Shown: piece after piece, positions 1 to 6,411 of the stretch
Layout of the letters: every line of letters starts with the position of its first letter
Position numbering within the stretch: the stretch's first letter is position 1
Origin: Hydrogenothermaceae bacterium
GTDB lineage: Bacteria > Aquificota > Aquificia > Aquificales > Hydrogenothermaceae
Direction of reading: 5' to 3'
Length of the DNA: 10,126 nucleotides
NCBI GenBank assembly: GCA_015490675.1
Contig: WFXI01000153.1
Span: forward strand, 1 to 10,126
The notes under the pieces: generated by a model
The model's input: the letters and a program-made list of their open reading frames with translations, nothing else
Databases searched by the model: none
Told to the model about the DNA's origin: nothing
Program-made: the position numbers and the translations under genes

Positions 1-1409
1 AAAACACCATTTTTATCAGATAATCCTCCTATAGAAGTTGTAAAATTGCCTGTATCATTTAAAAGCTCGATAGAACCACTTTTGCTAATATCTTTAGCGT
101 AAAGTTCTAGATAATAATTACCAGAACCATCAGGGTACTCATAAACATTTGCAACTACTAAATCCTGTGTAGAGTTAATAGCATTTGCTATATCTGTTAT
201 TGTATCTGTAGAAGAATAATTTATTGTAACTACTTTTTGATTATCTAAATAAAGGTCAAAACTTCCACCACCAAAAGTATCTGTAGATGTTACAGCTGTA
301 TTAGACTGCTTTATTGTGTTTTCATTGTAGTCCTTTAGAGCTATTATTCCTTTTACAACTACATTATCTGCAGTTAGGTATTGATTACTAGCTGCAGCAG
401 CAATTTGTCTAGGGTCTGTTATATTAAGCTCAATATTAGATGCATCTATATATGTTTTTGAACTGTCTGCAGAGATTTTAAAAAAGTTTATTCCTGTATT
501 GCCATCTAAATCATATCCATTTCTATGAATTTTATTTATAGATGCTGTAAAAATAGATACAAAATCATTTAAATCATTTATTTTCTGGTCTATAAAATCA
601 ATAGCTTGAAGCTGTGCTCCTATTTTCCCGTATTGGAAGAAATCAGTAAGTTCAGCTCCATTTATCAAAACTTTTAAATCTCCATTCTCTTCTTCTGTGG
701 TTAGAGTTGATGCTTTATCGTATAGAACTAATGGGTGTCCTTTTACAGAAACTACATCCACTGTATTATCAGATTTAAATTTTACCCTTATATCTAGGAT
801 TTCAGATAAATCCCTTAGTAATCTATCCCTTTGGTTTAAATAGTTATTTAGCCTTATTTTATCTTCAGAGAAGGCTTTTATATTTTTATTTGTTTTTGCT
901 AATGCTGTTAAAATATCGTTTATCCTTTGGACATTATCTTTCACTGCAAGTTCAGTTTCGTTTTTAATACTAACAAGGTTATCATAGTTATCCCTTATTC
1001 TACCTACTAACTGTTTAGCAACAGATATAACCTTATCTCTAGCAGATATATCATCAGGATTAATAGCTACATCATTAAATGCGTTAAAAAATTCAGTTAT
1101 CTTTTCTCCAAAACCTGAACCTTGAACATCATTAAATAAAGCTTCTACCTCAGAGAGTATATCTGAGTAAGTTTCTCCTTGTGAAACTTGTTGTTTTACA
1201 GCTATTAATCTACTAAATATTGAATTATCAAAAGCCCTTTCTATATCTGCAACATTTACACCTGCTGGGACTAAATCTTCTTGATGTATAACCTGTCTAG
1301 AGTAATCATCTGAGTATTGATTAGATATATTTTCACTCGTTATGTCTATTGACCTTTTACCTGTTAATAAAGCTTGAGAACCTAGTGAAAGAATTCCAAA
1401 TAAAGACAT
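1..1409 (-). CDS. flgK: Flagellar hook-associated protein 1 (HAP1), 3' end beyond window
   Basis: Partial gene; 469 codons are visible from the ATG at 1409 and the frame stays open to the left edge. FlgK forms the first ring of the hook-filament junction outside the cell and is exported by the flagellar type III system. The N-terminal rod/hook signature is present: residues 25-39 read SENISNQYSDDYSRQ, matching the family pattern NISN..GYSRQ, although the usual glycine is Asp here. Further FlgK features are a GFGEKITEFFNAFND segment near residue 105, the NPDD...AR stretch after it, and GYDLDGNTGINFF from residue 298. Residues about 381-450 resemble a flagellin hook IN motif (a beta segment followed by TITDIANAIN). 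The conserved C-terminal D0 helix lies outside the window. The start has only a weak Shine-Dalgarno sequence (GGA about 11 bases upstream). It lies 47 bases downstream of flgN on the same strand, in the usual flgN-flgK order. Confidence 0.92.
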   Translation of the reverse strand, partial: MSLFGILSLGSQALLTGKRSIDITSENISNQYSDDYSRQVIHQEDLVPAGVNVADIERAFDNSIFSRLIAVKQQVSQGETYSDILSEVEALFNDVQGSGFGEKITEFFNAFNDVAINPDDISARDKVISVAKQLVGRIRDNYDNLVSIKNETELAVKDNVQRINDILTALAKTNKNIKAFSEDKIRLNNYLNQRDRLLRDLSEILDIRVKFKSDNTVDVVSVKGHPLVLYDKASTLTTEEENGDLKVLINGAELTDFFQYGKIGAQLQAIDFIDQKINDLNDFVSIFTASINKIHRNGYDLDGNTGINFFKISADSSKTYIDASNIELNITDPRQIAAAASNQYLTADNVVVKGIIALKDYNENTIKQSNTAVTSTDTFGGGSFDLYLDNQKVVTINYSSTDTITDIANAINSTQDLVVANVYEYPDGSGNYYLELYAKDISKSGSIELLNDTGNFTTSIGGLSDKNGV

Positions 1410-1445
1410 ATCTTTAATTCCATTTAATTTTTATTTCTAAGTTTA

Positions 1446-1473
1446 TTATCGGTAAATTATATCTTTTTATTTA
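1446..1473 (-). promoter_or_regulatory. Candidate sigma-28 (FliA) promoter for flgK
   Basis: On the minus strand, ACCGATAA at 1453-1446 matches the flagellar sigma-28 -10 consensus GCCGATAA at seven of eight positions. TAAA at 1473-1470 gives a -35 core sixteen bases upstream; the consensus spacing is fifteen. Initiation would fall near 1439, about 30 bases before the flgK ATG. The -35 lies inside the end of flgN. In many bacteria flgK is a late, FliA-dependent gene, so the placement makes sense. No search for other copies in the genome could be made. Confidence 0.5.
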
Positions 1474-1804
1474 AAATACCAGATTTAGGTTGAGATTTTT
1501 GTTCACCATAAGGTGAATATTGTTTAACAGTTTCTTCTTCAAAAATAGTTGAAAATATCTCATCTATCATATTCATGTTATTTAAAGCTAAACTTAGGTT
1601 TCTTTTACTTAATTTTTCTATTTCTTCTATTATCTCAATATAATCTTTGAAATCTTCCTTATCAAATTCTGAGAGTTGCCTCAAAATCTCTTTTTTTTCA
1701 TCTATGACTTTTAATAACCTATCTGGATTGTCTAGCTTTAAAAGTTCTTCTTTTTCTTCCTCAAGCTTATTTTTAAGCTTATAAAGTAATTCTTCTATTC
1801 CCAT
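1457..1804 (-). CDS. flgN: FlgN-like flagellar export chaperone
   Basis: A 115-residue protein, almost entirely charged and helical with long Glu/Lys heptad-like stretches (residues 3-70), consistent with the FlgN helical hairpin. FlgN is a cytoplasmic chaperone for the junction proteins FlgK and FlgL and keeps them export-competent. The family-like region is NLSLALNNMNMIDEIFSTI (69-87), followed by a YSPYGEQ element near residue 96; a YGxxG-like motif in this place is typical of the family. Its location directly upstream of flgK, its client, is the strongest support. The ATG at 1804 has no clear Shine-Dalgarno sequence, and if the candidate promoter upstream is real the leader would be only about nine bases. 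Overall similarity is weak, as is usual for FlgN, so the name rests on motif, size and context together. Confidence 0.75.
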   Translation of the reverse strand: MGIEELLYKLKNKLEEEKEELLKLDNPDRLLKVIDEKKEILRQLSEFDKEDFKDYIEIIEEIEKLSKRNLSLALNNMNMIDEIFSTIFEEETVKQYSPYGEQKSQPKSGILNKKI

Positions 1805-1819
1805 AACATTGCTTTATTT

Positions 1820-1848
1820 AACATAAACCAACCATATAGATATTGCAA
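1820..1848 (-). promoter_or_regulatory. Candidate sigma-70-type promoter for flgN-flgK
   Basis: The minus strand shows TTGCAA (1848-1843), a 17-base spacer and TATGTT (1825-1820); each hexamer matches consensus at four of six positions. The start would be near 1813, only about nine bases before the flgN ATG. Its -35 is the same palindrome used by the forward candidate. The -10 is imperfect, so this is tentative. Confidence 0.35.
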
Positions 1849-1850
1849 TA
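1841..1850. repeat. 10-bp perfect palindrome in the divergent promoter region
   Basis: TATTGCAATA is its own reverse complement. It lies between the divergent flgN and cheZ-like genes, and its core TTGCAA can be read as a -35 hexamer in both directions, each with a 17-base spacer to a -10-like hexamer. It could alternatively be an operator half-site. No second copy was noticed in the window. Confidence 0.6.
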
Positions 1851-1871
1851 CTTTTTAAAAGAATGTATAAC
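1843..1871 (+). promoter_or_regulatory. Candidate sigma-70-type promoter for the cheZ-cheA-flgG operon
   Basis: TTGCAA (1843-1848, four of six), a 17-base spacer, then TATAAC (1866-1871, five of six). Initiation would be near 1878, giving a leader of about 47 bases before the ATG at 1925. This is the better of the two sigma-70-like candidates here, but in such AT-rich DNA chance matches are common. Confidence 0.5.
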
Positions 1872-1893
1872 TAAAATAAAGAATTGCCGAAAA
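1868..1893 (+). promoter_or_regulatory. Possible sigma-28 promoter upstream of the cheZ-like gene
   Basis: GCCGAAAA at 1886-1893 matches the sigma-28 -10 consensus GCCGATAA at seven of eight positions. The -35 is weaker: TAAC at 1868-1871, one base closer than the ideal spacing. If used, transcription would begin near 1900. It lies just downstream of the sigma-70-like candidate, so the chemotaxis and switch operon could have tandem promoters. Confidence 0.4.
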
Positions 1894-1924
1894 TATATAT
1901 GAGATATTTAAAATGGAGGGCAGT

Positions 1925-2458
1925 ATGGAAAAATCTCTTATAGAAGAATTAAAACAACTGTTATCTCTCATAGAAAATTATAAAGAAGAAGCAAAAGAGC
2001 TAGGAATAAAAAAAGAAGGATTTAACACAGTAAAAAATCACTTAAACCTAGCAATTGAAGAAAGCAAAAATGCAGTAGAACTTTTAATAGAAAACATTAA
2101 TGCATCTTTAGATTTAATAAACTCTACAATAGAAGAAGTTAAATATTTGAGAGAAAATAGTGATAATAAGGTTTTAGAAAAAATAGAAGGAAATTTACAA
2201 AAAGTTGTGGAAATATTGACAAATAGTTTAACTTCTTTAGAGTTTCAAGATATTCTAGCCCAGAGATTACAAAAAACTATTTCATTTCTATCAGATGTTG
2301 AGAAAACAATTTTAAAAATTCTCTTAATTCTTGGAATAAAAGAAGAAGAATTTAAGGACAAACAAGAAGACTTTAAAAAGAAACTTGAAGAGCTTGAATG
2401 GAAAAAAGAAGTTTCACAAGATGATGTTGACGATATTTTAAAAGAATTTGGGTTATAA
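1925..2458 (+). CDS. cheZ: CheZ-like CheY-P phosphatase
   Basis: From the ATG at 1925 the protein has 177 residues, shorter than the 214 of E. coli CheZ. It is mostly helical and would form the long helical hairpin of the CheZ four-helix bundle. Residues 106-116 read EFQDILAQRLQ and align with the E. coli active-site segment DFQDLTGQVIK: Asp109 and Gln113 keep the spacing of the catalytic Asp143/Gln147 pair. The tail VSQDDVDDILKEFGL (163-177) matches the CheZ C-terminal helix that docks on CheY-P (ASQEQVDDLLDSLGF in E. coli). A Lys/Glu-rich linker (139-162) joins the two parts. The in-frame ATG at 1913 overlaps the Shine-Dalgarno sequence GGAGGG (1915-1920) that serves the ATG at 1925, so the later start is preferred. 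First gene of the plus-strand operon, 24 bases before cheA. It would return CheY-P to the inactive state. Confidence 0.85.
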   Translation: MEKSLIEELKQLLSLIENYKEEAKELGIKKEGFNTVKNHLNLAIEESKNAVELLIENINASLDLINSTIEEVKYLRENSDNKVLEKIEGNLQKVVEILTNSLTSLEFQDILAQRLQKTISFLSDVEKTILKILLILGIKEEEFKDKQEDFKKKLEELEWKKEVSQDDVDDILKEFGL

Positions 2459-2482
2459 AACCACATTTAGAGAGGATGTGAA

Positions 2483-4513
2483 ATGAAAATAGAAATACCT
2501 GAAGATTTAAGAGAAATTTTAGATGAGTTTTTAATTGAAGCTGATGAAATTATAGAGCAATTAGACCAAGATTTAGTCGAATTAGAGGAAAATCCAGAAG
2601 ACAAGGAACTCCTTAATAAAATCTTTAGAGGAATGCACACCTTAAAAGGTGGAGCAGGATTCTTAAATTTAACTACTATTGTAGAAATAGCCCATAAGAT
2701 AGAAGATATTTTTAATAAACTTAGAAATGATGAGCTAAAACTTACATCTGAAATGATGGATGTTATTCTTGAAGGTATTGACAAATTAAAAGAAGGTCTT
2801 GAAAGGTTAAAAGAGGATAATGAAATTCCAGATGAAGAAGAAGTTCAAGAAATAATTAAAAAATTAGAAGCAATACTTGAAGGAAAACCTTTAGATGAAG
2901 TTTCTTCTAGTTCTGAGAACACACAAATAGAAAATGAAGAAAGTAGTGAATCACAATCTGAAGAGTTTGAGTTTGTGGAAGGTGTAGATGAAGATATAAA
3001 AGAGTTAATCTTGAAATTTGGTGCAAAGAATCTAGAAGAATTATTAGAAGATATCATTTTACTTGCTCCAGATGAAAGACCGCCTTTAGAGGTTGTTAAT
3101 AAACTAGAAAAACTTATAGAAGAAGGAAAAGATATTAAAGATTTAATAAGGCCTAAAGGCAAGCAGGAAGAAGTTAGTCAGGAGACCCAAAAAGAAGAGA
3201 AAGAAGAACCTAAACAAGAACAAGCTCAAGAACAACAAAAGACTCCAGAAACACCTAAGACACCTGTTAAAAAGGAAGAACCTAAACAGGCAGATAAAAA
3301 GAAAAAAGCAGAAAAGAAAGAAGATGTTATTAGGGTTGATGTTGAAAGGGTAGAAGTGTTAATGAACCTTGTTGGAGAGCTTGTTTTAGATAGAAACAGA
3401 ATTGTAAAACTTGCATCTGGATTGTCTGTCGAGCAAGGAAAGGATGAGTCAGACCTTGAAGAGTTAATAGAAGCTATTAATGGTATGAGCAGAACTGTTA
3501 GCGACCTTCAAGATGCTGTAATGAAGCTTCGTATGCAACCTGTTAAGAAAATATTTAGCAAGTTCCCAAGAATTGTTAGAGACCTTGCTAAAAAACTTAA
3601 TAAAAAAGTTCAACTTGTTCTTGAAGGTGAAGATACTGAAATTGATAGAAGTATTCTAGATAGATTGGAAGACCCATTAATCCACCTTGTTAGAAATGCA
3701 ATAGACCACGGTATAGAACCACCTGAAGAAAGAATAAAAGCAGGAAAGCCTGAAGTAGGAACAGTAAAACTCGGTGCTTATCAGGAAGGAGATAGAATTA
3801 TAATTTACATTGAAGATGATGGTAGAGGAATAGACCCTGAAAAAGTTAAGAAAAAAGCCATAGAAAAAGGACTAATTACCCCAGAACAAGCTGCAAATAT
3901 GTCTGACAAAGAAGCTTATGAACTCATATTCCTTCCTGGATTTTCCACTGCTGAACAAGTTAGTGATGTGTCTGGCCGTGGAGTTGGAATGGATGTTGTT
4001 GCCTCAACAATACATTCTTTAAGAGGAAACATAGAGATAGAAAGTCAGCTTGGAAAAGGAACAAAAATTATAATGAAGTTACCTCTTACTGTAGCTATTA
4101 TTAGAACCCTTATGGTTGCGGTTAATGATAGAATTTTTGCAATACCACTATTCTCAGTTGTGGAAATTGTTAGATATAGACCTGAGAATGTTAAAAAGGT
4201 TGGGCATTTTAAATCTCTTATGCTTAGAGATGAAGTATATCTATTGTTTACTCTTAATGAACTTTTTGAGATTGAAGATAAAAAAGATAAAGAATTTGTA
4301 GTTATTGTTAAAGTAGGAGAAAAAAATATAGCTATTGCTGTAGAAGAGCTATTTGGCGAAGAAGAAATTGTTATTAAGCCACTAGGAGAACTCCTTGAAG
4401 ATGTAAAAGGTATTGCTGGTGCTACAATAACAGGGGATGGAAAAGTTGTTTTAATTGTAGACCCTAATTCTTTAATTAGTGATAAGAAAACACAACTTGT
4501 AGGGGTAATTTAA
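2483..4513 (+). CDS. cheA: Chemotaxis histidine kinase CheA
   Basis: A 676-residue cytoplasmic kinase that autophosphorylates on a P1-domain histidine and passes the phosphate to response regulators. P1/HPt covers about residues 1-130, with His52 in MHTLKGGAGFL as the phosphorylation site. Residues about 162-224 occupy the P2 position but look helical and do not resemble the usual CheY-binding P2. A Glu/Lys/Gln/Pro-rich linker follows (225-280). P3 dimerisation begins at DVIRVDVERVEVLMNLVGE (281). The P4 ATPase has the N box HLVRNAIDHG (401-410), G1 DDGRGID (445-451), an F box at FLPGFSTA, G2 GRGVGMD (498-504) and G3 GKGT (524-527). The P5 CheW-like domain runs from about 537 to the end. All catalytic boxes are intact and there is no C-terminal receiver. 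AGAGG at 2471-2475 precedes the ATG by seven bases. One base separates its stop from cheW. Confidence 0.98.
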   Translation: MKIEIPEDLREILDEFLIEADEIIEQLDQDLVELEENPEDKELLNKIFRGMHTLKGGAGFLNLTTIVEIAHKIEDIFNKLRNDELKLTSEMMDVILEGIDKLKEGLERLKEDNEIPDEEEVQEIIKKLEAILEGKPLDEVSSSSENTQIENEESSESQSEEFEFVEGVDEDIKELILKFGAKNLEELLEDIILLAPDERPPLEVVNKLEKLIEEGKDIKDLIRPKGKQEEVSQETQKEEKEEPKQEQAQEQQKTPETPKTPVKKEEPKQADKKKKAEKKEDVIRVDVERVEVLMNLVGELVLDRNRIVKLASGLSVEQGKDESDLEELIEAINGMSRTVSDLQDAVMKLRMQPVKKIFSKFPRIVRDLAKKLNKKVQLVLEGEDTEIDRSILDRLEDPLIHLVRNAIDHGIEPPEERIKAGKPEVGTVKLGAYQEGDRIIIYIEDDGRGIDPEKVKKKAIEKGLITPEQAANMSDKEAYELIFLPGFSTAEQVSDVSGRGVGMDVVASTIHSLRGNIEIESQLGKGTKIIMKLPLTVAIIRTLMVAVNDRIFAIPLFSVVEIVRYRPENVKKVGHFKSLMLRDEVYLLFTLNELFEIEDKKDKEFVVIVKVGEKNIAIAVEELFGEEEIVIKPLGELLEDVKGIAGATITGDGKVVLIVDPNSLISDKKTQLVGVI

Positions 4514-4514
4514 A

Positions 4515-5009
4515 ATGGAAAATCCAAACGCAGAAATGCAGGTCTTAGGAATAAAAACAGTAGAAGAAGAAATAATTCACGAAGAAAGAGTTATTACATT
4601 TAGACTAAACGAAGAGCTTGTAGGTATAGACATAAACGACATAACAAAAATTACCAAAGATGTAGAGATTACACCTGTTCCAAAAACAAAAAATTACATA
4701 CTTGGTGTTATGAATTTAAGGGGTAACATTATCCCTGTAGTTTCTCTTAAGAAAATGTTCCAATTGGAAGATAAAGAAGAGGATTATGACCATCCAGTTG
4801 TAATAGTTGTGGAAACTGACCTGGGACAAATAGGTGTCACTGTAGATAATATAGAAGGTGCTGTTAAAATTGCTCCAGAAGATATACAACCTCCTCCAAT
4901 GAATGCAATAGGTATTGACCCTGAATATATAAAAGGGGTTGTGATGTTATCTGAAGAACTTTTAATTTTATTAGATATTAAAAAAATCTTTAGAAAAGAG
5001 GAAAAATAA
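4515..5009 (+). CDS. cheW: Chemotaxis coupling protein CheW
   Basis: A 164-residue single-domain CheW that links chemoreceptors to the P5 domain of CheA in the polar array. The conserved core is ITFRLNEELVGIDINDITKI (from residue 27), then YILGVMNLRGNIIPVVSL with the NLRG turn at 67-70, and GVTVDNIEGAVKIAPEDIQPPP further on; the end LLILLDIKKIF matches the family's last strand and helix. The first 25 residues are a short acidic extension. AGGGG at 4501-4505, inside the end of cheA, is the likely ribosome-binding site. The TAA stop overlaps the next ATG (TAATG), so cheW and cheV are probably translationally coupled and their ratio at the array fixed. Confidence 0.97.
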   Translation: MENPNAEMQVLGIKTVEEEIIHEERVITFRLNEELVGIDINDITKITKDVEITPVPKTKNYILGVMNLRGNIIPVVSLKKMFQLEDKEEDYDHPVVIVVETDLGQIGVTVDNIEGAVKIAPEDIQPPPMNAIGIDPEYIKGVVMLSEELLILLDIKKIFRKEEK

Positions 5010-5983
5010 TGGCAAAGAAAAAAGATTTTCTGCCAAAAATATTAGAAACAGGTGCTAATGAGCTTGAAGTTATAGACTTTAGAATGTATGAAAAGTTAGA
5101 AGATGGAAGTATTTATGAGTGGGTATTGGGAGTTAATGTTGCAAAGGTGAAAGAAGTAATTCTTAGACCAGATAATATAGTTAAAGCTCCAGGAATGCCC
5201 CCAGAAGTAGAAGGAATGGCAAAAATTAGAGGTGAAGTAGTTCCAATAGTTAACCTAGCTAGGTGGATGAAGATAGAGGAACCTTCTGAGGATGCTGGAA
5301 AATATGTAATTGTAATGGAGTTTTTAAGAGAAATAGTAGGTGTTATTGTTCATGATGCAAAAAGAATCAGAAGAATTAGATGGTCTGATATTAAGAGACC
5401 TCCTCCTAGTATTGATGAAAGACTTGGTGGCAAGGTTATAGGAATTATAGAAATAGAAGGAGGACAACTTCTTTTATTATTAGACTTTGAAGGAATATTA
5501 GATGAACTTGGAATGATTAAAGTATTTGGTATTACAGAAGAAGTTCCAGAAGACGAAGTACAAAGACAAGGAAGATTTAAAATACTTATTCTTGATGATT
5601 CTCCTGTTGCAAGAAGAATTATTAGAGGTATCCTGGAAAAAGATGGTCACGAAGTTATGGAAGCTCAAAACGGTATAGAGGGACTAAAACTTTTAGAAAA
5701 ACTTTTAGAAGAAGCTAAAGAAGAAGGTGTTGATATTACAGATAAAGTCCAATTAATTGTTTCTGATATTGAAATGCCTGGTATGGATGGTTTAACATTT
5801 ACAAAGAAAGTAAAAGAACATCCAGAATTTTCTAAAATTCCTGTTATAATTAATACTTCTTTAAGTGATAAAGCTACTGTTGATAAAGCTAAAATGGTTC
5901 ATGCAGATGCGCATCTTGTTAAGTTTGATGCACCAGACCTATTAAAGCTAGTTCACAAATTTGCTATAAAGAAAAATAATTGA
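5009..5983 (+). CDS. cheV: Chemotaxis protein CheV (CheW-receiver fusion)
   Basis: A 324-residue protein with an N-terminal CheW-like domain (about 15-175; MAKIRGEVVPIVNL at 70-83 is the NLRG-equivalent turn) and a C-terminal receiver domain (about 188-320). Receiver residues are intact: the acidic pair Asp196/Asp197 (ILDDSP), phosphoacceptor Asp253 (SDIEMPGMDG), Thr283/Ser284 (NTSLSD) and Lys305 (VKFDAP). The receiver carries the extra helix-loop before the phosphoacceptor strand (LLEEAKEEGVDITDK) seen in CheV proteins, and the SLSD and FDAP segments are CheV-like rather than CheY-like. CheV couples receptors to CheA and can act in adaptation or as a phosphate sink. The start overlaps the cheW stop by one base, with GAGG just upstream. 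It ends 13 bases before cheY. Confidence 0.96.
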   Translation: MAKKKDFLPKILETGANELEVIDFRMYEKLEDGSIYEWVLGVNVAKVKEVILRPDNIVKAPGMPPEVEGMAKIRGEVVPIVNLARWMKIEEPSEDAGKYVIVMEFLREIVGVIVHDAKRIRRIRWSDIKRPPPSIDERLGGKVIGIIEIEGGQLLLLLDFEGILDELGMIKVFGITEEVPEDEVQRQGRFKILILDDSPVARRIIRGILEKDGHEVMEAQNGIEGLKLLEKLLEEAKEEGVDITDKVQLIVSDIEMPGMDGLTFTKKVKEHPEFSKIPVIINTSLSDKATVDKAKMVHADAHLVKFDAPDLLKLVHKFAIKKNN

Positions 5984-5996
5984 TAAGGAGGCTTAA

Positions 5997-6401
5997 ATGG
6001 CATTACCACCGCCAGATACGAAGTTTCTGATAGTAGATGATATGGCAACAATGAGAAGAATAATTAGAAGTTTACTAGAACAACTAGGATACAAATACAT
6101 TGATGAAGCAGAAGATGGAAGAGAAGCATTAAACAAACTCAGATCTGGTAAATATGATTTTGTTATTACAGACTGGAATATGCCTAATATGACAGGACTA
6201 GAGCTAGTTCAAGAGATTAGAAAGGATGAGAAATTGAAACACTTACCAGTTTTAATGGTAACTGCTGAAGCAAAAAAAGAAAATGTCCTTATGGCTATAA
6301 AAGCTGGTGTTAATAACTATGTAGTTAAGCCATTTACTGCAGAAACTTTAAAAGATAGAATTGAAAAAGTTTGGACTGCTATTACCAAGAAAAAACAGTA
6401 G
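5997..6401 (+). CDS. cheY: Chemotaxis response regulator CheY
   Basis: A 134-residue single receiver domain that carries the signal from CheA to the flagellar switch. Acidic pair Asp14/Asp15, phosphoacceptor Asp59 (TDWNMPNMTG), Thr89 (MVTAEAKKENV), aromatic switch Tyr108 and Lys111 (YVVKPF) correspond to Asp57, Thr87, Tyr106 and Lys109 of E. coli CheY, and the 87-114 region is strikingly close to the enterobacterial sequence. It has no output domain. A near-ideal Shine-Dalgarno sequence AAGGAGG (5985-5991), five bases before the ATG, is stronger than those of the neighbouring genes and suggests high CheY output. It lies between the sensory genes and the switch gene fliG, 10 bases upstream of the latter. 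Its phosphatase partner is probably the CheZ-like protein at the start of the operon. Confidence 0.98.
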   Translation: MALPPPDTKFLIVDDMATMRRIIRSLLEQLGYKYIDEAEDGREALNKLRSGKYDFVITDWNMPNMTGLELVQEIRKDEKLKHLPVLMVTAEAKKENVLMAIKAGVNNYVVKPFTAETLKDRIEKVWTAITKKKQ

Positions 6402-6411
6402 GAATACTTAA

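Noticed and set aside
1795..1824. Nine-codon minus-strand ORF (MLNKAMLWE) overlapping the flgN start
   Set aside because: It could be a leader peptide coupling translation into flgN, but there is no Shine-Dalgarno sequence and an ORF this short is expected by chance.
1913..1924. In-frame ATG at 1913 as the start of the CheZ-like gene
   Set aside because: It overlaps GGAGGG (1915-1920), which is a good ribosome-binding site for the ATG at 1925, and it has no such site of its own.
1805..1924. Sigma-54 promoter in the divergent region
   Set aside because: TTGC is present at 1843-1846 but no GG occurs at the required distance upstream on either strand.
2245..2466. Minus-strand open frame opposite the cheZ-like gene
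   Set aside because: Ser/Phe-rich antisense of the conserved CheZ active-site and tail region; no ribosome-binding site or recognisable domain.
2467..3162. Minus-strand open frames opposite cheA (2467-2784 and 2845-3162)
   Set aside because: Ser/Phe/Ile-rich products typical of the complement of Glu/Lys-rich coding sequence; they lie entirely over a clear CheA reading frame and have no family features.
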